Source of the DNA: Phascolarctobacterium faecium DSM 14760 | GTDB taxonomy: Bacteria > Bacillota > Negativicutes > Acidaminococcales > Acidaminococcaceae | Direction of reading: 5' to 3' | Assembly: GCF_003269275.1 (NCBI RefSeq) | Contig: NZ_QLTS01000003.1 | Coordinates: forward strand, 124,001 to 188,000 | Length of the DNA: 64,000 nucleotides | Shown: in pieces, positions 40,815-49,464 of the stretch | Layout: every line of letters begins with the position of its first letter | Position numbering within the stretch: the first letter of the stretch is position 1 | Notes under the pieces: generated by a model | What the model was told of the DNA's origin: nothing | Databases searched by the model: none | The model's input: only the letters and a program-made list of their open reading frames with translations | Translations under genes and position numbers: made by a program

Positions 40815-41186
40815 ATGTCTGATAATTATTTTAAAACAGGTTTAGAAAATTTAAAGAAAATCGATGGGACTGCAGGCAGTAACGTCATCGAAAATCTCAG
40901 TGATATTGCTCCTGATTTGGCCCGCTATATCATTGAATTTGCTTTTGGCCAGATTTACGAACGTCCCGGGCTCAGTCTGCAGGAACGAGAACTGCTGACG
41001 CTGTCCAGCCTTTTGACTGCAGGCGGCTGCGAAGCCCAGCTGCAGGTACATATCAACGCAGCATTACATGTTGGCATAAAAGAAGACAAAATTATCGAAG
41101 CATTTCTGCACTGCATACCTTATACGGGTTTCCCTAAAGTCCTCAATGCTGTTGCCGTAGCCGGACAGATATTCTCTGGCAAATAA
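40815..41186 (+). CDS. Carboxymuconolactone decarboxylase (AhpD-like) family protein
   Basis: 123 residues. An all-helical CMD domain: IAPDLARYIIEFAFGQIYER, LSLQERELLTLSSLLTAGGC, QLQVHINAALHVGIKEDKI (conserved His-x3-4-Gly segment) and IPYTGFPKVLNAV. The redox CxxC of true AhpD is absent; one Cys (GGCEAQ) is in place and another (HCIP) later, so peroxidase-partner activity is uncertain. It is the likely target of the divergent MerR regulator. Preceded by GGAGGTGA. Confidence 0.87.
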   Translation: MSDNYFKTGLENLKKIDGTAGSNVIENLSDIAPDLARYIIEFAFGQIYERPGLSLQERELLTLSSLLTAGGCEAQLQVHINAALHVGIKEDKIIEAFLHCIPYTGFPKVLNAVAVAGQIFSGK

Positions 41187-41250
41187 ATTTGCAGTAATCG
41201 ACTGTACTGCTTATACTTAAAGTATCATTAATATTTTAAGGAGCAATTAT

Positions 41251-41619
41251 ATGCAATTACAGATTCTACCACAAACCTTTGCTGTGTGCCAGATTCAGGA
41301 TACTTCTCAAATAAACTGGCAGATGCCGCTGTTTTTTTTTAGTAAAACTGCTGAAGAATTGTCCCTGGTCTGCCCTGAAACCGACCTTCCTGCAGCAGTT
41401 CTGCAATGTGAACGAGGCTGGCGGGCTTTAAAGATCTGCGGCGTACTTGATTTTGCTTTAGTCGGTATCCTCGCTAAAATTTCCAGTCTGCTGGCAAATG
41501 CCGGTATCAGTATTTTTGCCGTTTCAACCTATAATACTGACTATATCCTTATCAAAGAATCCCATCTGCAGAAGGCTGCTGCTGCATTAAGAACCAACGG
41601 CTATCAGATAACAGCATAA
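41251..41619 (+). CDS. ACT domain-containing protein (CASTOR/ACT_7-like)
   Basis: 122 residues. N-terminal half with FAVCQIQDTSQINWQMP and FFSKTAEELSLVCPE, then LKICGVLDFALVGILAKISS (about 68-87) and NAGISIFAVSTYNTDYILIK, the hallmark of a tandem ACT pair of the CASTOR/aspartokinase-regulatory type. These proteins are stand-alone amino-acid sensors of unknown target in bacteria. It follows the AhpD-like gene by 64 bp with AAGGAG ahead of ATG, so it may share its transcript. Confidence 0.88.
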   Translation: MQLQILPQTFAVCQIQDTSQINWQMPLFFFSKTAEELSLVCPETDLPAAVLQCERGWRALKICGVLDFALVGILAKISSLLANAGISIFAVSTYNTDYILIKESHLQKAAAALRTNGYQITA

Positions 41620-41623
41620 AAGC

Positions 41624-41660
41624 AAAAAGCGATGTTTCAAATGAAACATCGCTTTTTATT
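41624..41660 (+). terminator. Terminator after the ACT gene
   Basis: AAAAAGCGATGTTTCA / TGAAACATCGCTTTTT with a tiny central loop. It looks superficially like parS but lacks the central CG, and the flanking A/T runs make it a terminator. Confidence 0.82.
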
Positions 41661-41704
41661 ATATGTACAGCTTATCATTACAACTATAGATCTCATAACA
41701 CAGC

Positions 41705-42730
41705 TTACTTTTTAAGCCTACGATCGTTCTTCAAAAAACGTTCTAAATACACCATATCTTTAAGCTGTATGCCATTTTCAAAAATCGGCTGAGGATAATT
41801 ATCTGTAAAAAAATTTTTTATCACATGGCTTCTTGTAAAACCACAGGCTTGATAAAAATTCAGCGTTTCAAAAACATCACCTGTTCCGACCAGCATTCTT
41901 GTTCCCAAGCGACTATACAAGCGGCACATTTCTGTCATTAAAAAACGTCCATAACCACGACGTTGTTCTTGCGGCCATACCGCCAGGTTTTTGACTTCAA
42001 ACACATCCTCTTTTTCCTGGGTCACGACCACTGTCGCCTTCAGATCTCCCTTATATAAAGCAAACAGATCTCCTCTCTTCAGATAACGATCCAGCATTTT
42101 CTCGTCTTCGTCCCCCAGCAGTAATAATTGTAAAAAATCTTTTTTTGCTTCCAGTTCCAGCATTATTACAGTTCCGTTCGATGCTGTCTTCAGCCATTTA
42201 TCACGATCCAGCGTATAAAGAAAATGCGGCATTTCCTGGCCTCGGTAAATTTTCACAAAATTACACATTGCCTTCATACCAAGTCCTTCTGCAATGTGCT
42301 GCGAAGTAAAATTATTCGTCCTGACCTGCGCCGTAAGCGTTTGCAGCTGCAGTTTACGAAAAGCATATTGACACAAAGCCGCAGTTCCTTCTCCTGCATA
42401 GCCTTGTCCCCAATATTTTTTGTTCAGAATATATCCTATTCCAATATATTGCTTACCTTCTGCCACTTCTTTCAGTATCCCCATCACCCCAATAAGATTG
42501 CCATCATTTTTTTTACGAACTGCCCAGTAGCTGTAACCATCACTGCTATAACGGCGAAGATTTTCATTCAGCCAGGCCTGTGATTCTATTTTAGTAAAGC
42601 CATGTTCCCAGGCATACATGATCTCAGGATCACCAAGCAATATTTCCAGCTCTGGCAAATCAGCCTGGGTCAATTGAAAAAATTCCAGCCGTTCAGTTAT
42701 TAAAAACGGCAGTATACATTTATCTCTCAC
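41705..42730 (-). CDS. Protein with two fused GNAT acetyltransferase domains
   Basis: 341 residues from GTG 42730. The N-terminal domain (about 1-175) is RimJ/RimL-like: LITERLEFFQLTQADLPELE, YILNKKYWGQGYAGEGTAAL (acetyl-CoA loop) and ARTNNFTS-like VRTNNFTSQHIAEGLGMKA. The C-terminal domain (about 190-330) has EVKNLAVWPQEQRRGYGRFL (QxxGxG loop) and DVFETLNFYQACGFTRS. Both acetyl-CoA loops are intact, so both halves could be active. The pairing of two unlike GNATs in one chain suggests either two substrates or intramolecular regulation. Substrates unknown. Confidence 0.88.
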   Translation of the reverse strand: MRDKCILPFLITERLEFFQLTQADLPELEILLGDPEIMYAWEHGFTKIESQAWLNENLRRYSSDGYSYWAVRKKNDGNLIGVMGILKEVAEGKQYIGIGYILNKKYWGQGYAGEGTAALCQYAFRKLQLQTLTAQVRTNNFTSQHIAEGLGMKAMCNFVKIYRGQEMPHFLYTLDRDKWLKTASNGTVIMLELEAKKDFLQLLLLGDEDEKMLDRYLKRGDLFALYKGDLKATVVVTQEKEDVFEVKNLAVWPQEQRRGYGRFLMTEMCRLYSRLGTRMLVGTGDVFETLNFYQACGFTRSHVIKNFFTDNYPQPIFENGIQLKDMVYLERFLKNDRRLKK

Positions 42731-42836
42731 CTGCCAACCACTCCATTTCTATTATTTCCCATTGTTCTCCTAAAAATTCGACAAGGACGTAATTTAAACA
42801 TTTTCCACCTTCATCTTTCAGTTTTTGTGTTCGCAC
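42720..42836 (-). CDS. Possible 38-residue ORF between DUF3788 and double-GNAT genes
   Basis: GTG 42836 opens a frame reading EGGKCLNYVLVEFLGEQWEI and ending LAGER just inside the start of the double-GNAT gene. The composition looks protein-like (acidic, with two Trp), but it has no clear ribosome site and follows a stop codon in the same frame as the upstream gene. It may be a translated micro-ORF, a remnant, or chance. Confidence 0.25.
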   Translation of the reverse strand: MRTQKLKDEGGKCLNYVLVEFLGEQWEIIEMEWLAGER

Positions 42837-42839
42837 TTA

Positions 42840-43250
42840 TTATTTATTCGGCTTGCGTTTAAGATATAATAACTTTTTCAGATCGGCAAATAGGCGTTCA
42901 TCCTGCAGTTCTATCATCAGCCATTTACCATCATGATACGTAGTTGCAGCATCATACGCCTGTACTATTGAATCAGAAAAATTTGCTCTGTCTTGTTCAA
43001 ATTTTTCCCTTTCAGCTTTTCCCAAAATAACCATAAACCCTAAACAGCTTTCACGTAAATATAATCCACATAAAGTTCTGCCGCCGCGACGGTATTTATA
43101 TTCATAACGCCAGCAACTGCCGCCTTTATTCCAGATGTGTTCCATATCATAATCGGCTTCAATCTGCCAACAAAGTTTCTTATAAATTTCAAATGTCGTC
43201 ATCCCTAATAAAGCGCTTAACTCTTTCTGCGTCAATGCCTTTTCCAGCAT
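42840..43250 (-). CDS. DUF3788 family protein
   Basis: 136 residues. The pattern KKLCWQIEADYDMEHIWN, then GSCWRYEYKYRRGGRTLCGLYL, VILGKAEREKFE and YHDGKWLMIELQD is that of the DUF3788/YdhG-like small proteins of unknown function, common in gut Firmicutes. It lies 26 bp after a GNAT gene in the same orientation. Confidence 0.75.
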   Translation of the reverse strand: MLEKALTQKELSALLGMTTFEIYKKLCWQIEADYDMEHIWNKGGSCWRYEYKYRRGGRTLCGLYLRESCLGFMVILGKAEREKFEQDRANFSDSIVQAYDAATTYHDGKWLMIELQDERLFADLKKLLYLKRKPNK

Positions 43251-43276
43251 AAATTCTCTCCTATAAACAGCAGCCT

Positions 43277-43729
43277 TTATTTTAATTCTTTGGCCATAGT
43301 TATTGTTCTGGCAGCAAAACCATAATGTTCATAAAACCGCTCCGCTTCAGTATTTCCACAAACAACTTTCAGTTCCAGCAGCTTCAAAGGCAGACGCTCA
43401 AGTCGTTCAAGCATCCATTGCATCAGCATCTTTCCCGCCCCCTGCCCACGCAGCTCCTGCCTGATATAAAGATAGTCAATACTGCCGCAGACATCAGTAT
43501 GCGAAAAAACACAGAAACCTTTCCACCCATGATCAACAGCCAGAACTGCTGCGACAGTTTTGCCTGCGCTGATTCCCCGCTGCAGAGTCCTGATCTTTTC
43601 ATCTGCACAAACCAGCGGATACAGCCCCCGGAAATTTAAAGCTGTCTGATTATGGTAATCTGCCAGCTCCAATAGTAAAGGTTTCAACGCACCAACTGTT
43701 TCCACCGTCAGCATTTCTATTTTTAACAT
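43277..43729 (-). CDS. GNAT family N-acetyltransferase
   Basis: 150 residues counted from the second of two adjacent ATGs. The acetyl-CoA loop is in IDYLYIRQELRGQGAGKMLM (Q/RGxGA, about 86-105), then LKVVCGNTEAERFYEHYGF and a short C-terminus. Substrate unknown. It is one of four GNAT genes within 5 kb here. Confidence 0.85.
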   Translation of the reverse strand: MLKIEMLTVETVGALKPLLLELADYHNQTALNFRGLYPLVCADEKIRTLQRGISAGKTVAAVLAVDHGWKGFCVFSHTDVCGSIDYLYIRQELRGQGAGKMLMQWMLERLERLPLKLLELKVVCGNTEAERFYEHYGFAARTITMAKELK

Positions 43730-43749
43730 CATCTATCCACCTTCCAGCT

Positions 43750-44217
43750 TTATCTCACACAGGCACGCACAAATTTTTCCGGCACATTCATTCTTACAGC
43801 AGCAGCTTCTATCGTCATGCCGCTGTCAAGAAACCTTCTGCAGACAGACTTCATATTTTCACCAACTTCCAAGATATGAAAATCCGGGTCATAAAAACGA
43901 ATTACTCTTTGCCCCCAGCTATATTGCTGTACTGGATGTACATAAAAAATCCCTTTTATTGCTGCCAGCTTTTTTAAAAAATCATCGAATTTATCTTCTT
44001 CAAAATAAAGTTCAGCAGCATTGCCGCCAAAACTGATACTTTGAAGATCCTTACTGATAAATTCACACCAGCTTTCTTGAGTCTGTAACGCTACTCCGCC
44101 TGTTAAAGTAACATTCGCACCCAGATCCATAGTAACTCTCAGTCCTAAAACTTCTTTATAAAATTTGACTGACCTTTCCATATTTTTTACAACCAGAAGT
44201 GCTGCCTGAAATTTCAT
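43750..44217 (-). CDS. VOC (glyoxalase/bleomycin-resistance superfamily) protein
   Basis: 155 residues. The first module begins MKFQAALLVVKNMERSVKFY with FYKEVLGLRVTMDLG. The second contains VHPVQQYSWGQRVIRFYDPD and FHILEVGENM (Glu ligand). A 30-residue C-terminal extension with MTIEAAAVRMNVPEKFVRACV resembles a short helical tail, unusual for this family. Substrate unknown. Confidence 0.85.
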   Translation of the reverse strand: MKFQAALLVVKNMERSVKFYKEVLGLRVTMDLGANVTLTGGVALQTQESWCEFISKDLQSISFGGNAAELYFEEDKFDDFLKKLAAIKGIFYVHPVQQYSWGQRVIRFYDPDFHILEVGENMKSVCRRFLDSGMTIEAAAVRMNVPEKFVRACVR

Positions 44218-44244
44218 TATGATCTACCTGCCTTCTTTATATTT

Positions 44245-44703
44245 TTAACCATCTTTCGCAGATATATACCTGAGATGCAAAACAGGAAACGGGTTACCTT
44301 GTCCATCCAACTCAGACCGCGAATATTTTTTAAAACCTTGTTTCTGATAAAAACAATAGGCCTGCGGATTTTGTTCATTAACGTCGACTTCCGTCACTCC
44401 AAGCCCGCTGACAGCATAACGCAGCAGCTTCGAACCAAATCCCTGCCCACGTTCACTGCTTGCGACAAATAACATTTCCAGTTTTATTCCGTCAATGCCC
44501 ATAAAACCCTTATAACAGCTATCTTCAGCCTTAATAGCCCATAATTCAGGAATAGATTCCAAATTCTGGTATACCAACGGACGCAGCGCTTTAATATCGC
44601 TCTCCCTCAAAAAATCATGTGTATGACGCACCGAATCTTCCCAAATAATCATTAATATTTCCAGCAAATTTCGTTCTCGTCTTACAATTTTTATTATTTC
44701 CAT
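44245..44703 (-). CDS. GNAT family N-acetyltransferase
   Basis: 152 residues from ATG 44703, with AAGGAAAG just upstream. Reading from 44784 would place a parS site inside the coding region without a ribosome site, so the shorter start is preferred. Conserved GNAT features: MLFVASSERGQGFGSKLLRY (acetyl-CoA loop) and VNEQNPQAYCFYQKQGFKKY, typical of small-molecule or protein N-acetyltransferases. Substrate unknown. Confidence 0.86.
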   Translation of the reverse strand: MEIIKIVRRERNLLEILMIIWEDSVRHTHDFLRESDIKALRPLVYQNLESIPELWAIKAEDSCYKGFMGIDGIKLEMLFVASSERGQGFGSKLLRYAVSGLGVTEVDVNEQNPQAYCFYQKQGFKKYSRSELDGQGNPFPVLHLRYISAKDG

Positions 44704-44745
44704 CTTTCTTTCCTTCACTATTTCCAAATATGAGTAAAAAGAGGA

Positions 44746-44761
44746 TGTTTCACGTGAAACA
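44746..44761. promoter_or_regulatory. parS site upstream of the GNAT gene
   Basis: Exact TGTTTCACGTGAAACA, inside the extended palindrome GAGGATG-TTTCACGTGAAA-CATCCTC (44741-44766). It is the nearest of the three sites to oriC. Confidence 0.95.
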
Positions 44762-44794
44762 TCCTCTTCATAATGCTTCTGCACTTATAAACAT

Positions 44795-45814
44795 TTAACT
44801 GCGGCGCACCATCTCAGAGGTTATTTCCTTCAATGTAAACGCACCGCACATCGCCATAGTATCTTTCAGTTCAGCAGCCAGTTTTTCGATATATACTTTG
44901 ACACCCTCTTTCCCTCCGCCAAAAACAGCAGTAACAAAAGGACGGGCAATAACAACAGCATCAGCTCCCAAGGCCAGCGCTTTAAAAATATCAACACCAC
45001 TGCGAACGCCGCCGTCAACAATAATACGCATCTTCCCGCCTACTGCCGCCGCTATCTCCGGCAATACTTCTGCCGTTGCGGCACACTGATCCAGGACACG
45101 TCCGCCGTGGTTAGAAACAATGATCGCATGCGCTCCCGCCTGCTGCGCTTTTAACGCTGCTTTCGCCGTCATAATACCTTTTACAATAAATGGTACACCT
45201 GCCTGCTGCGCAATTTCTGCCAGTTCAGAAACGGATTTGCTGCCGGCCGGCGGCATCATATTCTGTAAAAACGGTAATCCAGCAGCATCAATATCCATGG
45301 CTACGGCAAAAGCGCCAGACTCCTTTACCAGGGCCAGCTTTTCTTTAATCGTTTCCAGATTCCAAGGTTTGACAGTAGGTATACCCTGCCCGTCAACAGC
45401 TTTGATAGCCCGCGTCGCCGCTGCCATAACACTGCTGTCCAAGCCGTCGCCTGTAAAAGCGGCAATACCATTTTCCGCACAGGCTGAAACCAGGACTTCA
45501 TTATAAGTAACGTCACTATAAGCTTTACTGTAATGCATTGCTATTGCTCCTACAGGACCGGCAAAAAAAGGATAGCTGAAGTGCTTGCCAAACAGCTCCA
45601 AACCTGTATCTATCTGTTTTTTCTCACAAATAGTATCCATATTGACACGGATCTCCTGCCATTTCTGATAATTGCGGATAGCAGTATCTCCTATACCTTT
45701 CGCCCCTGGTCCTGGCATCGTATTTCTGCAGGCTACACCATTGCATATGGGACAAGCCTTACATTTAGTACCGATTTTTGTCCGCGCCGTTTCTAAAACC
45801 TCATTATAATCCAT
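44795..45814 (-). CDS. FMN-dependent alpha-hydroxy-acid oxidase/dehydrogenase family protein with N-terminal Cys cluster
   Basis: 339 residues. The TIM barrel carries family features: DTAIRNYQKWQEIRVNMDTI, FAGPVGAIAMHYSK, IVKGIMTAKAALKAQQAGAH (catalytic Lys region), IVSNHGGRVLDQ (active-site His) and IIVDGGVRSGVDIFKALALG (FMN phosphate loop). Before the barrel lies C18-x2-C21-x2-C24-x4-C29, a possible Fe-S or Zn site not found in lactate or glycolate oxidases. In an anaerobe it is more likely a dehydrogenase than an oxidase. The substrate is unknown. It is monocistronic, between the parS-containing gap and noc. Confidence 0.85.
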   Translation of the reverse strand: MDYNEVLETARTKIGTKCKACPICNGVACRNTMPGPGAKGIGDTAIRNYQKWQEIRVNMDTICEKKQIDTGLELFGKHFSYPFFAGPVGAIAMHYSKAYSDVTYNEVLVSACAENGIAAFTGDGLDSSVMAAATRAIKAVDGQGIPTVKPWNLETIKEKLALVKESGAFAVAMDIDAAGLPFLQNMMPPAGSKSVSELAEIAQQAGVPFIVKGIMTAKAALKAQQAGAHAIIVSNHGGRVLDQCAATAEVLPEIAAAVGGKMRIIVDGGVRSGVDIFKALALGADAVVIARPFVTAVFGGGKEGVKVYIEKLAAELKDTMAMCGAFTLKEITSEMVRRS

Positions 45815-45907
45815 GGAATTGACCCTCCCTTATTCTCCTGTCACCTTGTTTCTATTTTACTACATTAGCTGGATTTGTACAGAACTATTCTTAAAAATAC
45901 ATAAAGA

Positions 45908-45936
45908 AAAGCAGTGATCTTTAAAGACCACTGCTT
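45908..45936 (-). terminator. Terminator after noc
   Basis: AAGCAGTG / CACTGCTT stem with a 12-nt loop and TTTTCTTTAT on the minus strand, just past the noc stop codon. Confidence 0.7.
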
Positions 45937-45944
45937 CAGTAGGC

Positions 45945-46829
45945 TTAAAACAAACGCGGCTCTTTTGGTTTTTTAGTATTACGGATTCTTAAAGTCACCA
46001 GCACGTCACCGCCGTCAACATCCTGCTCCATTGATACGGGAATACCAACATCTTTTATCGTAGAAACTATTTGCTTAATACTGTTCAGATAGATACGCAC
46101 ATCATTAACGATCACCAGACGCTTTTTCTTCGGAGTAACTTCGCCTTCATCTGTATCCAAATATTTTTTTACATATTCTTCTGTCTGACGCACACTGAAA
46201 TTATTCTTTACAATCGTTTCTACAATCTGCAGCTGCTCTGCCTCTGTCGGCAGCTTAAGCAAAACTCTGGCATGCCTTTCTGTTAAGGCATTTTTGCGCA
46301 GAGACTCGCGTACAGGCTGCGGCAAACGCAATAAACGCAGCTTATTGGCAATAGTCGATTGTTTTTTACCAACCCGAGCCGCCATAGAATCCTGCGTCAG
46401 ATGGAATTCGTTCATCAGCATTTCGTAGCCTTCGGCTTCTTCCAAATAATGCAGATCCTCCCGCTGCAGATTTTCGATCAAAGCTATCTCCGCAATCTGC
46501 TGTTGAGTATAATCACTGATAATAACAGGAATTTCACTCAAAGCTGCCATTTTGGAAGCACGCAGACGTCTCTCGCCGGCGATAAGCAGATAATTACCGC
46601 TGCCATCTTCCATGGGTGCTACCAAAAGCGGCTGTAAAACACCATATTGGGCAATAGATGCCGCCAGATCCTGTAAACCATCTTCATCAAATGTTTTACG
46701 CGGCTGGTAAGGATTCGGTATAACTTTAGCTAAAGGCACCCGTACTACCTCGATTGCTTTACTGCTATGCTTGGTACCCATTTCCGCACGTCCTGCTTCT
46801 AAAACAGAAAATCCATCATCAACTGTCAT
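45945..46829 (-). CDS. noc: Nucleoid occlusion protein Noc (ParB paralogue)
   Basis: 294 residues from ATG 46829, which has GGAGG at a good distance. The ParB-like CTPase domain has NPYQPRKTFDEDGLQDLA, GVLQPLLVAP, AGERRLRASKMA and ALIENLQREDLHYLEEAEG. The helix-turn-helix FHLTQDSMAARVGKKQSTIA differs from that of ParB in the recognition helix, as in Noc. The gene follows rsmG (18 bp), exactly the position of noc in Bacillus, where it binds NBS sites and blocks division over the nucleoid. It ends in a basic tail KKPKEPRLF. Confidence 0.85.
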   Translation of the reverse strand: MTVDDGFSVLEAGRAEMGTKHSSKAIEVVRVPLAKVIPNPYQPRKTFDEDGLQDLAASIAQYGVLQPLLVAPMEDGSGNYLLIAGERRLRASKMAALSEIPVIISDYTQQQIAEIALIENLQREDLHYLEEAEGYEMLMNEFHLTQDSMAARVGKKQSTIANKLRLLRLPQPVRESLRKNALTERHARVLLKLPTEAEQLQIVETIVKNNFSVRQTEEYVKKYLDTDEGEVTPKKKRLVIVNDVRIYLNSIKQIVSTIKDVGIPVSMEQDVDGGDVLVTLRIRNTKKPKEPRLF

Positions 46830-46847
46830 AAACTTAACCTCCACTAT

Positions 46848-47564
46848 TTATTCCAGGGGTTGTTTGTCCGGCAAACCAGCTTTACGCGGATATGCCTTGG
46901 GAGTAGTTTTTATTTTGGCTATTTTCACAATAGCACGACCATCATTCAACCCAGGAAGCTTTACGGCGTCGGCACTTACCAGGCGCCCACCCAAAATTTG
47001 CAGCGCTTTATCAGCAGCAGCTATCTCTTCCTGATATTTGCTGCCTTTTAGTGCAATAAAGCTGCCGTCTGTTTTTACTAACGGCAGGCAATATTCTGCC
47101 AAAACACTCAGTCTGGCAACTGCTCTTGCCGTCACCAGATCATACTTTTCACGATGCCTGGGATCTCTGCCGGCATCCTCGGCCCGTAAATGCACACAGC
47201 GAATACCTTTTAGTCCTAATTCAATAATAACCGTTTCCAAAAATTTCAGCCGTTTAGCCAGGGAATCAATCAAAGTTACTTTTAAAGAAGGGCAGTATAT
47301 TTTCAGGGGGATACCAGGAAATCCTGCCCCTGTACCAACATCAGCTAAAGTTTTTTCACCAAACAGCTTCTCATCAAATGCCAGCAGAGAATCAATCATA
47401 TGTTTAACGGCTACTTCTTCAGGCTCGGTTATCGCCGTCAGATTCATCACTTTATTCGTCTCCACAAGCAGTTCATAATAAGCACTGAATTGTTCCAGCT
47501 GCTGTGCTGTAAAGCTCAGTCCCGCTTCTTTCCCTTTCAACTGCATTATTTCAGCAAACGTCAT
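46848..47564 (-). CDS. rsmG: 16S rRNA (guanine-N7) methyltransferase RsmG
   Basis: 238 residues. It methylates G527 of 16S rRNA with S-adenosylmethionine. Features: [23 protein letters not shown] motif [18 protein letters not shown] (about 68-84), [15 protein letters not shown], and [20 protein letters not shown]. Its ATG overlaps the mnmG stop codon by four bases. Confidence 0.95.
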   Translation of the reverse strand: MTFAEIMQLKGKEAGLSFTAQQLEQFSAYYELLVETNKVMNLTAITEPEEVAVKHMIDSLLAFDEKLFGEKTLADVGTGAGFPGIPLKIYCPSLKVTLIDSLAKRLKFLETVIIELGLKGIRCVHLRAEDAGRDPRHREKYDLVTARAVARLSVLAEYCLPLVKTDGSFIALKGSKYQEEIAAADKALQILGGRLVSADAVKLPGLNDGRAIVKIAKIKTTPKAYPRKAGLPDKQPLE

Positions 47565-49441
47565 GATTCATATTCCTTCCTGCGCATTACTTCCAACGCT
47601 ATCATCAACACGCTGACGTCAGCCGGAGAAACGCCGGAAATGCGTGAAGCCTGACCGATTGAAGCAGGCTTCACTTTCGCCAGCTTCTCTGCTGCTTCGG
47701 AAGACAGCTCTTTGATACTCAAATAATCGATATCAGCCGGTATTTTTTTATTTTCCAGCTTCAATGCTTTTTCCACTTCCTGTTTTTGCTTATTGATGTA
47801 ACCTTCATACTTGGCAAAAATCTCTACCTGCTCGGCAACTACTTCCGGCAGCTCCGGCACTTCAAAAGCCTGCTGTAATTTTTCATAAGTCATTTCACTG
47901 CGGCGCAGCAGATCCAGCAGTGACATCCCCGAACGAATCGGCGCTGTTCCCAGCTCTGCCAATTTGGCAAGCACTTCCGCATTAGGAGGTAAATGTGTAC
48001 TGCTCAAATTCTGCAATGTCCGTTCAAGCAAACTGCGTTTTGCAGTAAAAGCTTCGTAACGAACATCGTTTACCAGACCAACCGCTCTGCCTTTTTCCGT
48101 TAACCGAAGGTCAGCATTATCCTGACGCAGCAGCAGCCGGTATTCAGCACGCGAAGTCATCATGCGGTAAGGCTCATTCGTTCCTTTTGTAACCAGATCA
48201 TCAATCAAAACACCTAAATAGCCTTCGCTGCGGCTTAAAATAAGCGGCTCTTTACTCCTTATTTTCTGCATGGCATTAACGCCGGCAAGAAGCCCCTGCG
48301 CGGCGGCTTCTTCATACCCACTGGTACCGTTCGCCTGACCGGCAGAAAAAAGTCCGCTAATAGCTTTATGTTCTAACGTCCGCTGCAATTGCAGCGGATC
48401 AAGACAATCATAATCAATAGCATAACCGGCGCGCATCATCCGGCAATTTTCCAAACCGGGTATAGTCTGCATAAACTGCAGCTGAACATGTGCTGGCAAA
48501 GACGATGACATTCCCTGCACATACATTTCATTTGTACGTAACCCTTCCGGTTCCACAAATAACTGATGCCGTTCCTTATCGGCAAAACGTACGATTTTAG
48601 CTTCAATAGAAGGACAATAGCGTGGACCGACGCCTTCGATCATACCATTGAACATACCTGACAAATGCAGATTATCACGAATTATCTTATGAGTATCAGC
48701 ATTGGTATAAGTCAGCCAGCAGGGAATCTGCTTTCTCTCCGTAATCGTACTCATAAAAGAAAAATTACGTACCTGTTCATCGCCATATTGAGCTTCCATT
48801 CTGCTGTAATCCAGGCTGCGGGCATCGATTCTCGCCGGCGTACCCGTTTTAAAACGCATCAGCTCTACTCCATGCTCTAATAAAGAAGACGACAGTTTAT
48901 TGGCTGAGCGCAATCCGTTAGGTCCTGATTCATAATTTACCTGACCATAAACAATACGCCCGCGCAGATAAGTGCCGGTAGCTAAAATGACGCACTTCGC
49001 TTCAAAAACTTCGCCCGTTTCAGCCTCTACACCAACTACAGCTCCATTTTCAACTAATAATCTGTCGATCATCAATTGTTTAACATCCAGATTTTCCTGG
49101 TTTTCCACAACCTGCTTCATCAAAGTATGATAAAAAGGCTTATCAGCCTGAGCTCTTAACGCATGGACAGCATAACCTTTACCTGTATTTAAAAGCCGCA
49201 TCTGAATACAGGCTTCATCAGCAGTTAGACCCATCTGACCGCCTAAAGCATCAATCTCACGCACTAAATGACCCTTAGCCGGTCCGCCGACAGAAGGGTT
49301 ACAGGGCATCAAAGCAATATTATCCAAAGACAAAGTAGCAAGAAGAGTCCTGCCGCCAAGGCGTGCAGCCGCCAGGGCCGCTTCTACTCCGGCATGACCT
49401 GCACCGATAACGACGACATCATAATTATCAGTAATATACAT
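47561..49441 (-). CDS. mnmG: tRNA uridine-5-carboxymethylaminomethyl modification protein MnmG (GidA)
   Basis: 626 residues. FAD-binding [17 protein letters not shown] (about 13-29), [41 protein letters not shown] and [15 protein letters not shown] are conserved. The C-terminal domain with [19 protein letters not shown] binds MnmE. With MnmE it installs the cmnm5 group on the wobble uridine. It lies 23 bp after mnmE and overlaps rsmG by 4 bp. Confidence 0.96.
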   Translation of the reverse strand: MYITDNYDVVVIGAGHAGVEAALAAARLGGRTLLATLSLDNIALMPCNPSVGGPAKGHLVREIDALGGQMGLTADEACIQMRLLNTGKGYAVHALRAQADKPFYHTLMKQVVENQENLDVKQLMIDRLLVENGAVVGVEAETGEVFEAKCVILATGTYLRGRIVYGQVNYESGPNGLRSANKLSSSLLEHGVELMRFKTGTPARIDARSLDYSRMEAQYGDEQVRNFSFMSTITERKQIPCWLTYTNADTHKIIRDNLHLSGMFNGMIEGVGPRYCPSIEAKIVRFADKERHQLFVEPEGLRTNEMYVQGMSSSLPAHVQLQFMQTIPGLENCRMMRAGYAIDYDCLDPLQLQRTLEHKAISGLFSAGQANGTSGYEEAAAQGLLAGVNAMQKIRSKEPLILSRSEGYLGVLIDDLVTKGTNEPYRMMTSRAEYRLLLRQDNADLRLTEKGRAVGLVNDVRYEAFTAKRSLLERTLQNLSSTHLPPNAEVLAKLAELGTAPIRSGMSLLDLLRRSEMTYEKLQQAFEVPELPEVVAEQVEIFAKYEGYINKQKQEVEKALKLENKKIPADIDYLSIKELSSEAAEKLAKVKPASIGQASRISGVSPADVSVLMIALEVMRRKEYES

Positions 49442-49464
49442 TTTGTCACCTACAACCTAAACTC

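Noticed and set aside
41632-41649. parS-like palindrome TGTTTCAAATGAAACA after the ACT gene
   Set aside because: It lacks the central CG of parS and forms part of a longer stem with A/T runs typical of an intrinsic terminator.
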